Shown: one piece after another, positions 37,036 through 47,039 of the stretch | Position numbering within the stretch: the first letter of the stretch is position 1 | Layout: every line of letters starts with the position of its first letter | Position numbers and translations under genes: made by a program | Source of the DNA: CAIWHR01 sp963786625 | Lineage (GTDB): Bacteria > Pseudomonadota > Gammaproteobacteria > Burkholderiales > Casimicrobiaceae | DNA: 64,000 nt | NCBI GenBank assembly: GCA_963786625.1 | Contig: CAWAZS010000015.1 | Location: forward strand, 41,938 to 105,937 | Direction of reading: 5' to 3' | Notes under the pieces: generated by a model | The model's database searches: none | Told to the model about the DNA's origin: nothing | What the model saw: only the letters and a program-made list of their open reading frames with translations

Positions 37036-37800
37036 ATGCAATCCCCGCGCGAATCGACGCCGCTGATCTCCGTCCGCGATCTGGTCAAGGTCTACCCGCT
37101 GGGCGAGACCGGGGTGCGGGCGCTCGCCGGCGTGTCGGTCGACGTCGCCGAGGGCGAGTTCGTGGCGGTGATGGGGCCGTCGGGCTCGGGCAAGTCGACG
37201 TTCATGAATCTCATCGGCTGCCTCGACACGCCGACCTCCGGGAGCTACCGGCTCGCCGGCGTCGACGTCGCGCACCTGCCCGCCGACGCGCTCGCGGGAA
37301 TCCGCAATCGCCTGATCGGGTTCGTGTTCCAGCAGTTCAATCTGCTGCCGCGCACCTCCGCCCTGGAGAACGTGGAGCTGCCGCTGCTCTACTCGGGCGT
37401 GTCGGCAGCCGCGCGCCATGCCGCGGCGCGAGCGAAGCTCGCACAGGTCGGGCTCGCCTCCCGCGAGCACCACAGCCCGGCGCAGCTCTCGGGCGGGCAG
37501 CAGCAGCGCGTGGCCATCGCCCGCGCGCTGGTCAACGACCCCAAGCTCATCCTCGCCGACGAGCCGACCGGCGCGCTCGACTCGGGGACGAGCGTCGAAG
37601 TCATGGCGCTGCTGCAGGAGCTCAATCGCAGCGGCATCACCGTGATCGTCGTCACCCACGAGCAGGACATCGCGTCCTTCGCCTCCCGCCTGCTGACGTT
37701 TCGCGACGGCAAGCTCATCGGTGACTCGCCCAACGCACCCAGGGACGCCGCCGCGCTGGTTGCCGCCCAACGCCGCGAGGCGGAGCCCGCCGCCGCATGA
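37036..37800 (+). CDS. MacB-like ABC ATPase (separate polypeptide)
   Basis: An intact ATPase of 254 residues. Walker A is GPSGSGKST, the signature is LSGGQQQR, and Walker B is LILADEPTGALD; the early LVKVYPLGETGVRALAGVSV is typical of MacB ATPase domains. In E. coli MacB the ATPase and permease are one protein; here they are separate genes. Its last four bases overlap the permease start (37797-37800). It energises export of a substrate with the MacA-like adaptor. Confidence 0.93.
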   Translation: MQSPRESTPLISVRDLVKVYPLGETGVRALAGVSVDVAEGEFVAVMGPSGSGKSTFMNLIGCLDTPTSGSYRLAGVDVAHLPADALAGIRNRLIGFVFQQFNLLPRTSALENVELPLLYSGVSAAARHAAARAKLAQVGLASREHHSPAQLSGGQQQRVAIARALVNDPKLILADEPTGALDSGTSVEVMALLQELNRSGITVIVVTHEQDIASFASRLLTFRDGKLIGDSPNAPRDAAALVAAQRREAEPAAA

Positions 37801-39028
37801 ATTTCCTCGCCACCATCAAGGTCGCGCTCCAGGCGCTGCGGGTCAACAAGCTGCGCTCGATGCTGACGATGCTGGGCATCATCATCGGCGTGGCGGCGGT
37901 GATCACGATGGTCGCCGTGGGCGCCGGCGCGCAGGCGCGCGTCGAGGACCAGATCAGGAGCCTCGGCTCGAACCTGATCATCATCCTCTCGGGCAATTTC
38001 ACCTCCGGCGGCGTGCGGCTGGGATCGGGGTCGCAGCTCACGATCACCGAGGACGACGCCTACGCGCTCGCACGCGAAATTCCGTCGATCCAGGTCGCGG
38101 CGCCGACGCTGCGCGGCAACGGCCAGGTGGTGTACGGCAACACCAACTGGGCGACGCAGATCTCCGGCATCACGCCCGACTATCTGGAGGCGCGCCAGTG
38201 GGAGGTGGCCGCGGCCGGCCGATCGACATGGCGCAGCTCGACAGCGCGGCCAAGGTCGTGCTCCTGGGCCAGACCGTCGCCCGCTCGCTCTTCGGCGACG
38301 CGGATCCGGTCGGCGAGACCATCCGCATCCGCCGCGTCCCGCACACGGTGATCGGCGTGCTCGAGCGCAAGGGCCAGAGCATGATCGGCCAGGACCAGGA
38401 CGACGTCGTGCTGATCCCGATCACGACGGCGCGCAAGCGCGTGCTGGGCGGCACCAACGTCAAGACCCGCAACGTGCAGAACATCACCGTGCGCGTGCGC
38501 GACGGCGCCGACATCGCCGCGGCCGAGCAGGAGATGCGCGACCTGCTGCGCCAGCGGCACCGGCTGCAGTCCAGCCAGGAGGACGACTTCTTCATCCGCA
38601 ACCTGTCGGAGGTGCTGGCCGCGCAGGAGGCATCGTCGAAGATCCTCGCGCTGCTGCTCGCCGCGATCGCGTCGGTCTCGCTGGTCGTCGGCGGCATCGG
38701 GATCATGAACATCATGCTGGTGTCGGTGACCGAGCGCACGCGCGAGATCGGCCTGCGGATGGCGGTCGGCGCGCGCGGCCGCGACATCCTCACCCAGTTC
38801 CTCGTCGAGGCGGTGACGCTCGCGCTGATCGGCGGGCTCGTCGGCATCGCGCTCGGGGCGATCGCATCGTTCGCCGTCGGCCACTTCGCCGGATGGCGCA
38901 CCGAGATGAGCGCGGCCGCCGTGCTGCTGGCCGTCGGCTTCTCCGGCGCGATCGGCGTGTTCTTCGGCTTCTACCCGGCGCGCACCGCGTCGCGGCTGGT
39001 CCCGATCGACGCGCTGCGCCACGAGTAG
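37797..39028 (+). CDS. MacB-like ABC permease (frame broken once)
   Basis: A permease of about 410 residues with the MacB layout. One N-terminal helix (LTMLGIIIGVAAVITMVAVG) is followed by a periplasmic core domain and three C-terminal helices; the helix region SLVVGGIGIMNIMLVSVTER and TREIGLRMAVGARGRDILTQ are diagnostic. A base is missing near 38210, after which the frame continues PIDMAQLDSAAKVVLLGQTV. It is the third gene of the macA-ATPase-permease group. No TolC homologue is in the window. Confidence 0.85.
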
Positions 39029-39120
39029 CGTCGCGCCGGCAGCGCCCGGCCCGCCCATCCCGAGCGCAATCTCCCGCGACCACGTGGTGTACAACTCCCG
39101 CGAACCCGGGTCTCGCGTCG

Positions 39121-39138
39121 CCTGTAGCTTCCTACAGG
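39121..39138. promoter_or_regulatory. Palindrome upstream of the LuxR-type response regulator
   Basis: CCTGTAG and CTACAGG are perfect inverted arms around CTTC, 90 bases before the regulator start at 39228 and in an otherwise empty 200-base gap. A dimeric LuxR-type regulator could bind here; equally it could end transcription of the exporter genes weakly. No T-run follows. Confidence 0.3.
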
Positions 39139-39227
39139 TGCCAGCGGTCACGTCTTCGGATTAGTGTTCACCCACGGCCGCCATCGCGCAGGGGCGCGAT
39201 GGGTGCAGCGCCGGCAGGGGGAGCTCC

Positions 39228-39902
39228 ATGAAGATTCTCGTCATCGACGATCACCCGCTGATCGTCCGACGCGCTCGCGCAGCTGCTGCCGCAGCATGGA
39301 CCCGGCGATCGAGGTGCGCGGCGCCGTCGATCCGGCCGAGGCGGTCGCGGTGCTCGACAACGAGCCGGACGTCGCGCTGGTGCTGCTCGACCTCGCGCTG
39401 CCCGGCGCGCGCGGGCTCGATTTCCTCTGCCGACCTCAAGCTCGACTATCCCGGCGTGCCGGTCGTCGTGCTGTCGGCGACGCACGACCAGGCGACCGTG
39501 ATGGCGGCGCTCGCCGCCGGCGCCCACGGCTTCGTCCCGAAGACCGCGGACCCGGGCGCGCTGCTCGACGCCATCCGGCGCGTGCTCGACGGCGACGTCT
39601 ACTGATGCCGGACGACGACGCCGATGGCCGACGGCGACGGCGTGCACATCCGGCCGGACGCGCTCGGCCTCACCGCCCGGCAGACCGACGTGCTGAAGCT
39701 GCTCGTCCAGGGCAAGCCCAACAAGCTCATCTGCCGCGACCTGAAGCTGTCCGAGGGCACGGTCAAGGTCCACGTGAGCGCGATCCTGAAGGCGCTGCGC
39801 GTGCACTCGCGCACGCAGGCGGTCGCCACGCTCGCGCGCCGCGGGATCAGCGTCGAGACGCTGTCGGCGCGGAAGGCAGCGCAGGACTCGTCGCTGCGTT
39901 GA
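39228..39902 (+). CDS. NarL/LuxR-type response regulator (frame broken several times)
   Basis: A two-component regulator assembled from three or more frame segments. The receiver starts MKILVIDDHPLIV (acidic Asp pair). It continues in another frame with DPAIEVRGAVDPAEAVAVLD and VALVLLDLALPGARGLDFL, where the phosphoacceptor Asp is in LLDLALP, and then ADLKLDYPGVPVVVLSAT with the conserved Lys in GFVPKTADP. The C-terminal LuxR helix-turn-helix is intact (LTARQTDVLKLLVQGKPNKL, SEGTVKVHVSAILKAL). The ribosome binding site GGGGGAG at about 39217-39223 precedes the ATG. It is followed by its probable sensor kinase. Confidence 0.78.
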
Positions 39903-39952
39903 TCGGGCTCTCCTGATTACGGCCCGCACGCCGGCGCGGCGCGACCGACCCC

Positions 39953-41808
39953 GTGCACACCGCTCCCGCGCCGGCGTTGCTGGCCCTCGCTCGCGCCGAC
40001 CAGGTCGCGACCCTCTACCGGTCGTGGCACCGGACGACGGCGTCGATGGTGCTGGGCGCGCTGATCCTCTGCGGCGTGCTGTGGGAGCAGGGCGCGGCGT
40101 GGGTGATGGCGACGTGGATCGCCGCGATCCTCGTCAACCAGGCGTGGCGCGGCGTGCTCGCGCGCGCCTACCGCCGGGCGCGGCCCGCGGTGGCGGACGC
40201 GCCGCGCTGGGGCGCCTACTGGGCGGTCGGCTCGACGCTCGCCGGCGCGCTCTGGGGCGTCGCCGCGGTGTGGATGTATCCTGCCTCGCCGGCGCACCAG
40301 GCGCTGCTGATCGTCTGCCTGTTCGGCGTGATCCTCGGCGGGCTCAACCTGACCGCCGTCTACAAGCCGTCGTTCTACGGCTTCGTGCTCGCCGCGCTCG
40401 TCCCGCTGATCGTGCGCGTCGCCCTCGAGGGCGACCAGGCGCACCTGTTCACCGCGCTGGTGCTGGGCGTCGTGCTCGTGTTCGTGCTCGCCTTCGGCCA
40501 TCAGGTCAACGACGTGCTGACGCAGTCGCTGGCGATGCGCTACGAGAACGTCGACCTGATCGGCGAACTGCAGGCGCAGACCGACGCCGCGCTCGCCGCG
40601 CGCGCGGCCGCGGAGACGGCGAACCGCGCGAAGAGCCAGTTCCTCGCCGCGGCCAGCCACGACCTGCGCCAGCCGCTGCACGCGGTGGGACTGTTCGCCG
40701 CGGCGCTCGCCGCCAGGGCGCGCGACCCCGACGTCAAGCCGCTGGTCGCGAGCATCCATGCGTCGGTCGAGGCGCTGGAAGGACTGTTCGCGCAGCTGCT
40801 CGACCTGTCGCGGCTCGAAGCCGGTGCGCTGCGCCCGGCGCCGGCGCGGTTCCGCTCGCGCCGCTGTTCGCCCGTCTCGCCGCCGATTTCGCGCCGCAGG
40901 CGGGCGCGTCCGGCCTCGCGCTGCGCATCGTGCCGACGCGGCTCGCCGTCGAATCGGATCCGGTGCTGCTCGAGCGCATCCTGCGCAACCTCGTCGCCAA
41001 CGCGGTCCGCTACACGCGCTCCGGCGGGATCGTGCTCGGGGCGCGCCGGCGCGGCGAAGGTCGTGCGCATCGACGTGATCGACACGGGGGTCGGCATCGG
41101 CGACGACGACCGCGCGCGCGTCTTCGACGAGTTCGTGCAGCTGGCGGCGGCGCCGCGCCACCACGCCGCCGGCCGCGGCATGGGGCTCGGACTCGCGATC
41201 GTGCGGCGGCTCGCGGCGCTGCTCGGCCATCGGATCGAGCTCGCCTCGATGCCGGGCCGCGGCTCGCGCTTCTCGATCGTCGTTCCCCGGGCGATCCTGC
41301 CGCGGCAGCGCGCGGTCCCGCCGCGGATCCGCGACGAGCCGCTCGCCGGACGACGCGCAGGCGCTCGGAGGGACGCTGCGTCGTCGTGGTCGACGACGAT
41401 CCCGCGGTGGTCGCCGCGATGGGCGCGCTGTTCGCCTCGTGGAAGGCGACGGCCACCGGCGGCGCCGACGCCGACTCGGCGCTCGCCGCACTCTCCGCCA
41501 TCGGTCGCGGCGGGCGCAACGGCGTCGACCTCATCGTCGCCGATCTCCGCCTGGCCGACGGCCGTTCGGGAATCGACGCCATCGCGCGGCTGCGCGATGC
41601 GCTCGGCCCGGGCACGCCCGCGCTGATCGTCTCGGGGGACACCAGCGGCGGCGCGCAGGCCGAGGCGCAGGCCGCCGGAATCCGCCTGCTGCTGAAGCCC
41701 CTCGTGGCCGATGCGCTCAGGGACGCGGCCGAGGCCGCGCTCCGGACGCGCACGAGCGCGTGCGCCGCTTCGTCGGTCGAGTGCCCGCGGCAGGACCTGC
41801 CCGCGTAG
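39953..41808 (+). CDS. Hybrid sensor histidine kinase with C-terminal receiver (frame broken about three times)
   Basis: A membrane sensor kinase. Residues 20-190 have about six hydrophobic helices with short loops and no periplasmic sensing domain (for example ALLIVCLFGVILGGLNLTAV). Next come a short coil and the HisKA motif FLAAASHDLRQPLHAVGLFA. The ATPase domain has ILRNLVANAVRYTRSGGIVL (N box), then VIDTGVGIGDDD (G1) and GRGMGLGLAIVRRL (G2), after frame changes near 40860 and 41055. A final change near 41370 gives a receiver domain (VVVVDDDPAVVAAMGALF, LIVADLRLADGRSGIDA). The HDLRQP form and membrane layout are typical of kinases paired with LuxR-type regulators such as the preceding gene. 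The start is GTG at 39953. Confidence 0.8.
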
Positions 41809-41884
41809 CGCATGCTGCCGGGCGCATGCGCCGGGCGCCCTCGCGCCGCCGCCGGTCGAACCGCCGGCAGCGGCGGAACGCGAC

Positions 41885-41914
41885 AAAGAAAAGGCCCGGC
41901 GCTGGCGCCGGGCC
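41885..41914 (-). terminator. Intrinsic terminator of the Spy-like gene
   Basis: On the minus strand, GGCCCGGCGC and GCGCCGGGCC form a 10-base-pair stem with a two-base loop (41893-41914), followed by TTTTCTTT (41892-41885). It lies 38 bases past the stop of the Spy-like gene and has the classical shape of a Rho-independent terminator. Confidence 0.85.
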
Positions 41915-41951
41915 TCCACGCATCCGCGAGATCGCGGACAGACGACAGCGA

Positions 41952-42525
41952 TCAGCCGTTCGCTCCGCCGCGATACTGCTGCATCCGCTCGCGCATCTTT
42001 TGCCGGAACGATTCGGCATGCGCCATCCGCTTCTGCAGCAGGTCGCGCACGACCGCCTTCTGCTCCGGCGCTGAACGTCTCGTACAGGCTCAGCCATTCG
42101 TCGCGGATCTTGTTGCGCGCGTCGCGGGCCTGCTGCTCGACGTCGTCGGCGATCTTCGCGATGGCTTCGAGATCCGGCTCCGGCTTCGCGAGCTGCGCCT
42201 GCACCGCGTCCCTGACTTGCTGGTGGGCAGCGCGGGCCGCTTCGCGCGCGGCCTTCGCGTTGGCAACGGCCGCATCGAACATCTGCTGCTGCATCGTGTT
42301 GAGGTTGAGTTGCGCCTTCGCGCTCTCGATCAGGTGACCGACCATCTGGTCGCCCGCGCCGACGCCGGCCGTGCGGGCCGCCGGGACCGAAGCGGTGGTG
42401 ACCGCCATAGCCGGGGCCGAGGGACCGCCAGCCGGCTGCGCGATCGCAACGCCCGCGCCCACGACCATCGCCAGCGCGGTCACGCCTGCCAGAGTGATCC
42501 GGCGCAGGTTGCTCTTCATCGTCAT
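41952..42525 (-). CDS. Spy/CpxP-like periplasmic protein (frame broken once)
   Basis: A secreted, helical protein of about 190 residues with a normal signal peptide (ALAMVVGAGVAIAQPAGG). The mature part is rich in Ala, Gln, Lys and Glu (NLNTMQQQMFDAAVANAKAA and DEWLSLYETFSAEQ) and ends in RMQQYRGGANG. An extra base near 42068 breaks the frame; removing it gives EQKAVVRDLLQKRMAHAESF. The pattern fits LTXXQ/Spy-like envelope-stress or heavy-metal-sensor proteins. The ATG at 42525 has AAAGGA upstream. It is divergent from an OmpR-family regulator and is probably controlled by it through the repeat at 42653-42669. Confidence 0.7.
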
Positions 42526-42652
42526 CTCGTTTCCTTTCGGTGAGTGCGGCGCCACAGCGATTCTGCGGCTCCTGTTGCTTCGACCGGATTGTCCGCCGCC
42601 GTTCCGCTTCCGTGCACCGCGATTGCAACGGGACGTTGCGGATGCGGGCGCG

Positions 42653-42669
42653 CGTTACAATTCGTTACA
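42653..42669. promoter_or_regulatory. Direct repeat CGTTACA, 10-base period (OmpR-family operator candidate)
   Basis: CGTTACAATTCGTTACA has two seven-base repeats exactly 10 bases apart, on the same face of the helix. This is the operator form of OmpR/RstA/CpxR-type regulators (the RstA box also contains GTTACA). It lies between the divergent Spy-like gene and the OmpR-family regulator gene, 42 bases before the latter's start. Confidence 0.6.
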
Positions 42670-42711
42670 CATTCCGCCGCGGCGGCTCCGACCCTGCCGT
42701 TAACCTGCATC

Positions 42712-43470
42712 ATGCTCGCGAAAGGCGCTCCCGCCGAAGATCCTGGTCGTCGACGACGACGTGCGTCTGCGCGACCTCCTGTCGCGCTACCTGACCGAGC
42801 AGGGCTTCCAGGTCGCGACGCTTCCCGACGCGCGCGACCTCGACAAGAAGCTGCAGCGCGATCCCCCGCATCTCCTGGTGCTGGACCTGATGCTTCCCGG
42901 CGAGGACGGCCTCGCCGTCTGCCGGCGGCTCCGCGGCGCGGGCGAAAGCGTGCCGATCATCATGCTGACGGCGAAGGGCGAGGACGTCGACCGCATCGTC
43001 GGCCTCGAGATGGGCGCCGACGACTATCTGCCGAAGCCGTTCAATCCGCGCGAGCTGGTCGCGCGGATCCACGCGGTGCTGCGGCGGCAGACCGATCGGC
43101 TCGCGCCGGGCGCGCCGGCGGCCGACCGGCCGGATCGCCTTCGGGCGCTTCGAGCTCGATCTCGCCGCGCGCACGCTCGTCGACGGCGAGACGACGATCC
43201 ACCTGACGACGGGCGAGTTCGCGCTGGTCAAGGTCTTCGCGCAGCACCCGCGGCAGCCGCTCGCCCGGGAGAAGCTGATGCTCCTTGCGCGCGGCCGCGA
43301 TCACGACGTGTTCGACCGCGCGATCGACGTCCAGGTGTCGCCGCTTGCGCAAGCTGATCGAGCCGGATCCCGCCAATCCGCGCTACATCCAGACGGTCTG
43401 GGGCTTCGGCTACGTCTTCGTGCCGGACGACGAGGCGGCGGCCGCGCCGCCGCAGGGCGCGGCGCAGTGA
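42712..43470 (+). CDS. OmpR-family response regulator (frame broken about three times)
   Basis: A winged-helix response regulator. The receiver has ILVVDDDVRLRDLLSRYLTE, the phosphoacceptor in LLVLDLMLPGEDGLAVC, and Lys in ADDYLPKPFNPRELVARIHA. The frame changes near 42732, near 43135 and near 43345. The DNA-binding wing is read as FGRFELDLAARTLVDGET, LTTGEFALVKVFAQHPRQPL, RLRKLIEPDPANPRYIQTVW and GFGYVFVP. The ATG at 42712 gives the usual short lead before the first strand. The stop overlaps the start of the kinase gene (GTGA at 43467). It likely controls the Spy-like gene and itself. Confidence 0.85.
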
Positions 43471-44781
43471 CGCTGCTTCCGCGCTCGCTGTTCGGCCGGC
43501 TCGCGCTGCTGCTGCTCGCGGTCGTCGCCATCGCTCTGGTCGCGACGATCCTGCTGTTCCGCCAGGACCGCGCGGCGCTGCTCGCGCGGCAGTTCGGCGA
43601 CACCAAGATCGTCCAGCTGCAGGCGGTGCGCGCTGCGCTCGAGGCCCCCGACGTGCGCGAGCGGCGCGAGACGATCTTCCGGATCGGCCGCGAGTACGGC
43701 GTGCGCATCGTGCCGGAGAGCGAGCGGCCGCACATGGGCGGAGGGGCCGCCGGGCCGCTGCTGCAGCCTCTCGAGGAGCGGCTGCGCGAAGCTCTGGGAC
43801 CCGGGACGCGAGCTGCGGATCGCGCCCGGGCGCGGACTCCTCCTGGTGCGCGTCGAGGCCGCCGGAACCGGCTACTGGGTCGGCTTTCCGCTGCCGCCCC
43901 GTCCGCAGGCCGAGGATCTCCCGTCGCGCGCGGCGCTCTGGAGCCTGATGCTCGCGGCGGTGCTGGTCGCCGCCGCCTTCGTGTTCGCGCGCTACCTCGC
44001 GCGGCCGCTGCGCGAGCTGAACGCCACCGTGGAGCGCGTCGGCCGCGGCGAGACGCCGGCGCCGTTGCCCGAGAGCGGGCCGTCCGAGATCGCCAGCCTC
44101 AATCGCGGCTTCAACCGGATGACCGCCAACCTGCGCCAGCTCGAGCACGACCGCGCGCTGCTGCTCGCCGGCGTCTCGCACGACCTGCGCACGCCGCTCG
44201 CGCGGCTGCGCCTCGGCATCGAGATGGAGGCCCGCGACGAGGCGACGCGCACGGGCATGATCGACGACATCGAGGAAATGGACCGGATCATCGGCCAGTT
44301 CCTCGAGTTCGCGCGCACGGACGCGGACGCGGCGCCCGAGCCGCGCGATGCGAACGAGATCGTTCGCGGCTGCGTCGAGCGCTACGCGCGCGCCGGCAAG
44401 GACGTGCGCTTCGCCGCCGGCGCGCTCCCGCTGGCGCCGCTGCGGCCGACGGCGTTTTCGCGTCTGGTGACCAACCTGATCGACAACGCGCTCGCGTACG
44501 GCGCGCCGCCGGTCGAGGTGACGACGGCGGCGCTGGACGGGCGCATCGTGCTCGACGTCGCCGACCGCGGTCCGGGCATCGCGCCGGATCAGGTCGAGCG
44601 GCTGAAGCAGCCGTTCACGCGCGCCTCGGCGGCGCGCGCCAACGCCGCCGGCGTCGCCGGCGCGGGACTGGGACTCGCGATCGTCGACCGCGTCGCGCGG
44701 CTGCACGGCGGCACGCTCGACCTGCTGCCGCGCGACGGCGGCGGAACCATCGCGCGGGTGTCGATTCCGCTGGCGCGCTGA
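43467..44781 (+). CDS. EnvZ/OmpR-type sensor histidine kinase (frame broken once)
   Basis: A membrane kinase of about 437 residues with an N-terminal helix (LALLLLAVVAIALVATILLF), a periplasmic domain of about 110 residues, a second helix (SLMLAAVLVAAAFVFARYLA), a HAMP linker (RPLRELNATVERVGRGETPA), the HisKA box GVSHDLRTPLARLRLGIEME and the ATPase boxes LVTNLIDNALAYGAPP, DRGPGIAP and GAGLGLAIVDR. One base change near 43805, in the periplasmic part, moves the frame. It starts by a GTG at 43467 that overlaps the regulator's stop, so the pair is one operon. Its signal is probably envelope stress (inference). Confidence 0.87.
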
Positions 44782-44807
44782 GCGCCGCCGGCGCCGGTCG
44801 GCAGCGA

Positions 44808-45288
44808 TCAGGCCTGCACGAGCAGCACCGTCGCCAGCGCCGCGATCCCCTCTCCGCGGCCGGCGAAGCCCAGGCGCTCGGTCGTCGTCGCCTTGACGCT
44901 GACCACGCCGGGATCGCAGCCGAGGTCGGCGGCGATGTTCGCGCGCATCGCCGGCACGTGCGGCGCGAGCTTCGGCGCCTGCGCGATCACCGTCGCGTCG
45001 AGGTTGCCGATCCGCCAGCCGCCCGCGAAGGCGAGCGAGGCGACATGCCGCAGCAGCGCGCGGCTGTCGGCGTCCTTCCAGCGCGGATCGGTGTCCGGAA
45101 AGTGCGCGCCGAGGTCGCCGAGCGCCAGCGCGCCGAGGATCGCGTCGCCGATCGCGTGCAGCAGCACGTCGGCATCGGAGTGCCCGTCGAGGCCGCGCTC
45201 GTACGGGATGGTCACGCCGCCCGAGGACGAGCCGGCGTCCGGCGACCAGCGCGTGGACGTCGAAGCCGTTGCCGATGCGGATGTTCAT
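44808..45288 (-). CDS. ispF: 2-C-methyl-D-erythritol 2,4-cyclodiphosphate synthase (frame broken once)
   Basis: IspF of the MEP isoprenoid pathway. The N-terminus MNIRIGNGFDVHALVAGRR carries the metal-binding DVH motif. After a one-base insertion near 45225 the frame gives PYERGLDGHSDADVLLHAIG with its metal-binding His, the FPDTDPRWKDADS loop and the C-terminal VSVKATTTERLGFAGRGEGI. The length, 481 bases, is one more than a 160-codon gene. It overlaps ispD by four bases. The gene is usually essential, so the break is likely a sequence error. Confidence 0.93.
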
Positions 45289-46005
45289 CGTGTGTCTTCC
45301 TGGACCGCGAGGATCGCCGCCGCGAGCGCGAGGTCGGCGGGGAACGTGATCTTGATGTTGAGCGTGCTGCCGGCGACGAGCCGCGGCAGCGCGCACGCGC
45401 CGGTGGCCGCGAGCGCCTCGACCGCCCTCGCCTCGTCGGTGGCGGCGAGCGCGCCCGGGCGCGCCAGCGCGTCGCGCAGCACCGAATAGCGGAACATCTG
45501 CGGCGTCTGCGCCTGCCAGAGCCCGGCGCGATCCTCGGTCCGGAGCACGCGCCCGGGCGCGAGCGGATCCTCGCGCTTCAGCGTATCGGCGACCGGGATC
45601 GCGAGCAGGCCGCCGACGGCGTCGTCGGCGAGCTCGCCGACGAGCCGCTGCAGCGCGTCGACCGGCACGCAGGGGCGCGCGGCGTCGTGGACCAGGATCC
45701 AGTCGTCGCGCCGCGCAGCGCCCGCCAGCGCGGCCAGCGCGTTGGCGACGGTCTCGGCGCGCGTCGCGCCGCCGCAGCGCAGCGCCTCGACGCCCGGCTG
45801 CGCGCCGACGACGCGCGTCGTAGAGCGCGTCGTCCGGCGCGAGCGCGACGAGCATCGCGTCGGGGTCGAGCGCGCGGCGCAGCCGGTCGATCGTGCGCAC
45901 GAGCAGCGGCCGGCCGTCGAGGTCGGCGTACTGCTTCGGCAGCTCGCCGCCGAAGCGGCTGCCGCCGCCGGCGGCGGGGATCAATACGATGCGGCGTGCC
46001 GCCAT
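45285..46005 (-). CDS. ispD: 2-C-methyl-D-erythritol 4-phosphate cytidylyltransferase (frame broken once)
   Basis: IspD, which joins CTP and MEP in the isoprenoid pathway. The nucleotide-binding N-terminus is VLIPAAGGGSRFGGELPKQY. After a frame change near 45825 the rest follows, including WILVHDAARPCVPV, LWQAQTPQMFRYSVLRDALA, TDEARAVEALAA and SLTLNIKIT-like AGSTLNIKITFPADLAL. It has one extra base relative to a whole number of codons. It directly precedes ispF on the same strand with an ATGA overlap, the usual ispDF arrangement. As an essential gene it argues for a sequencing error. Confidence 0.92.
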
Positions 46006-46024
46006 CGGATGTGCGGTCGCAGCG

Positions 46025-46494
46025 TCAGTCGAGCAGGAGCGCGATCCGCTCCTCGTCGAGCGATCGGAAGCCGAGCCGCTCGTAGAAGCGCCATGCGCCG
46101 CCGTTGTCGCGATGGCACGCGGTGTCGATCCGCGTGACGCCGCACTCGCGCAGCTCGTCGCCGAGCGCGGCGAGCATCGCGCCGCCGACGCCGCGCCCCT
46201 GCCAGCCGCGCGCGACCGTGACGTCGTCGAGCTTCGCGACCAGCGTGCCGCGCGACGTCGAGATCGCGTAGCAGGCGACGCAGGCGCCGACCGCCGAGCG
46301 GCTCGCCACTCGCATCCGGCGAAGGCGAGCCAGACGAAGCCCAGTTCCGGCCGCGCGAGGAACAGATCGAGCGCGCGGCCGAGCGCGTCGCCGCCGCCGT
46401 CGCCGTACGCCGCGCTCGACGCCAGATAGTGGTCGTCGGCGTGCAGGAAGTCGGCGAGGAGCGCGAGCGCGCCCGCGCGCGTCGCCGCGCTCAT
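46025..46494 (-). CDS. GNAT family N-acetyltransferase (frame broken once)
   Basis: A GNAT acetyltransferase of about 156 residues. The acetyl-CoA loop is VARGWQGRGVGGAMLAAL, followed by RIDTACHRDNGGAWRFYERL, which is the family's C-terminal strand pair. The N-terminal half (ATRAGALALLADFLHADDHY, PELGFVWLAFAGCEW) is in another frame, changing near 46310. The start at 46494 overlaps the thioesterase stop (ATGA). The substrate is unknown. It lies upstream of ispDF and may be co-transcribed with them. Confidence 0.8.
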
Positions 46495-46998
46495 CCGCGC
46501 GCAGTCGACCGCGCGTCGCCGAAGCGCCCGCGCGCGCTCAATCCGGCGCCTCGCACGACCAGCGGCTCCAGCGCCGCGCGGACGCGCGGCGGGATCGGCG
46601 CCGGGCGCTGCGTCGCGCGGTCGACCCAGACGTGGACGAAGCGGCCGGTCGCCGCCGGCTCGTCGTCGCCGTGCCGGAAGATGCCGATCTCGTAGGACAC
46701 CGACGACGTGCCGAGCCGCACGACGCGCAGGCCGACGTCGATCGGTCTCGGGAAAGGTCAGCGACTTGCGAAAGCGGCAGCTCGTCTCGACGACGTAGCC
46801 GACGACCGGATCGGCCGCGATGTCGAGCCCGCCGGCGCGGATCAGGTGCTCGTTCACCGCGGTGTCGAAGTACGAGTAGTAGGTGACGTTGTTGACGTGG
46901 CCGTAGCTGTCGTTGTCCATCCAGCGCGTGGGGATGGCGAGGAAGTGCCGGTAGCCGGCGCGCAATCCGCCGCGCGCGTGGGTCGGGTTGGCTGGCAT
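46491..46998 (-). CDS. Hotdog-fold acyl-CoA thioesterase, YbgC/FadM-like (frame broken once)
   Basis: A 4HBT-type thioesterase of about 168 residues. The catalytic region is IPTRWMDNDSYGHVNNVTYY, with the Asp and the His-Val-Asn-Asn pattern of the family, followed by YFDTAVNEHLI. After a frame change near 46745 come LGTSSVSYEIGIFRHGDDEP and GRFVHVWVDRATQRPAPIPP. It hydrolyses acyl-CoA esters in the cytoplasm; the chain preference is unknown. The start at 46998 gives an N-terminus of normal length. Confidence 0.85.
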
Positions 46999-47039
46999 GC
47001 GGGCCGGGTGGCAAACGCGATGGCGGACGGCGGGCGCGT

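Noticed and set aside
41885..41914. Small RNA gene in the gap between sensor kinase and Spy-like gene
   Set aside because: The hairpin with its T-run fits the end of the Spy-like transcript; no promoter for a separate RNA is visible.
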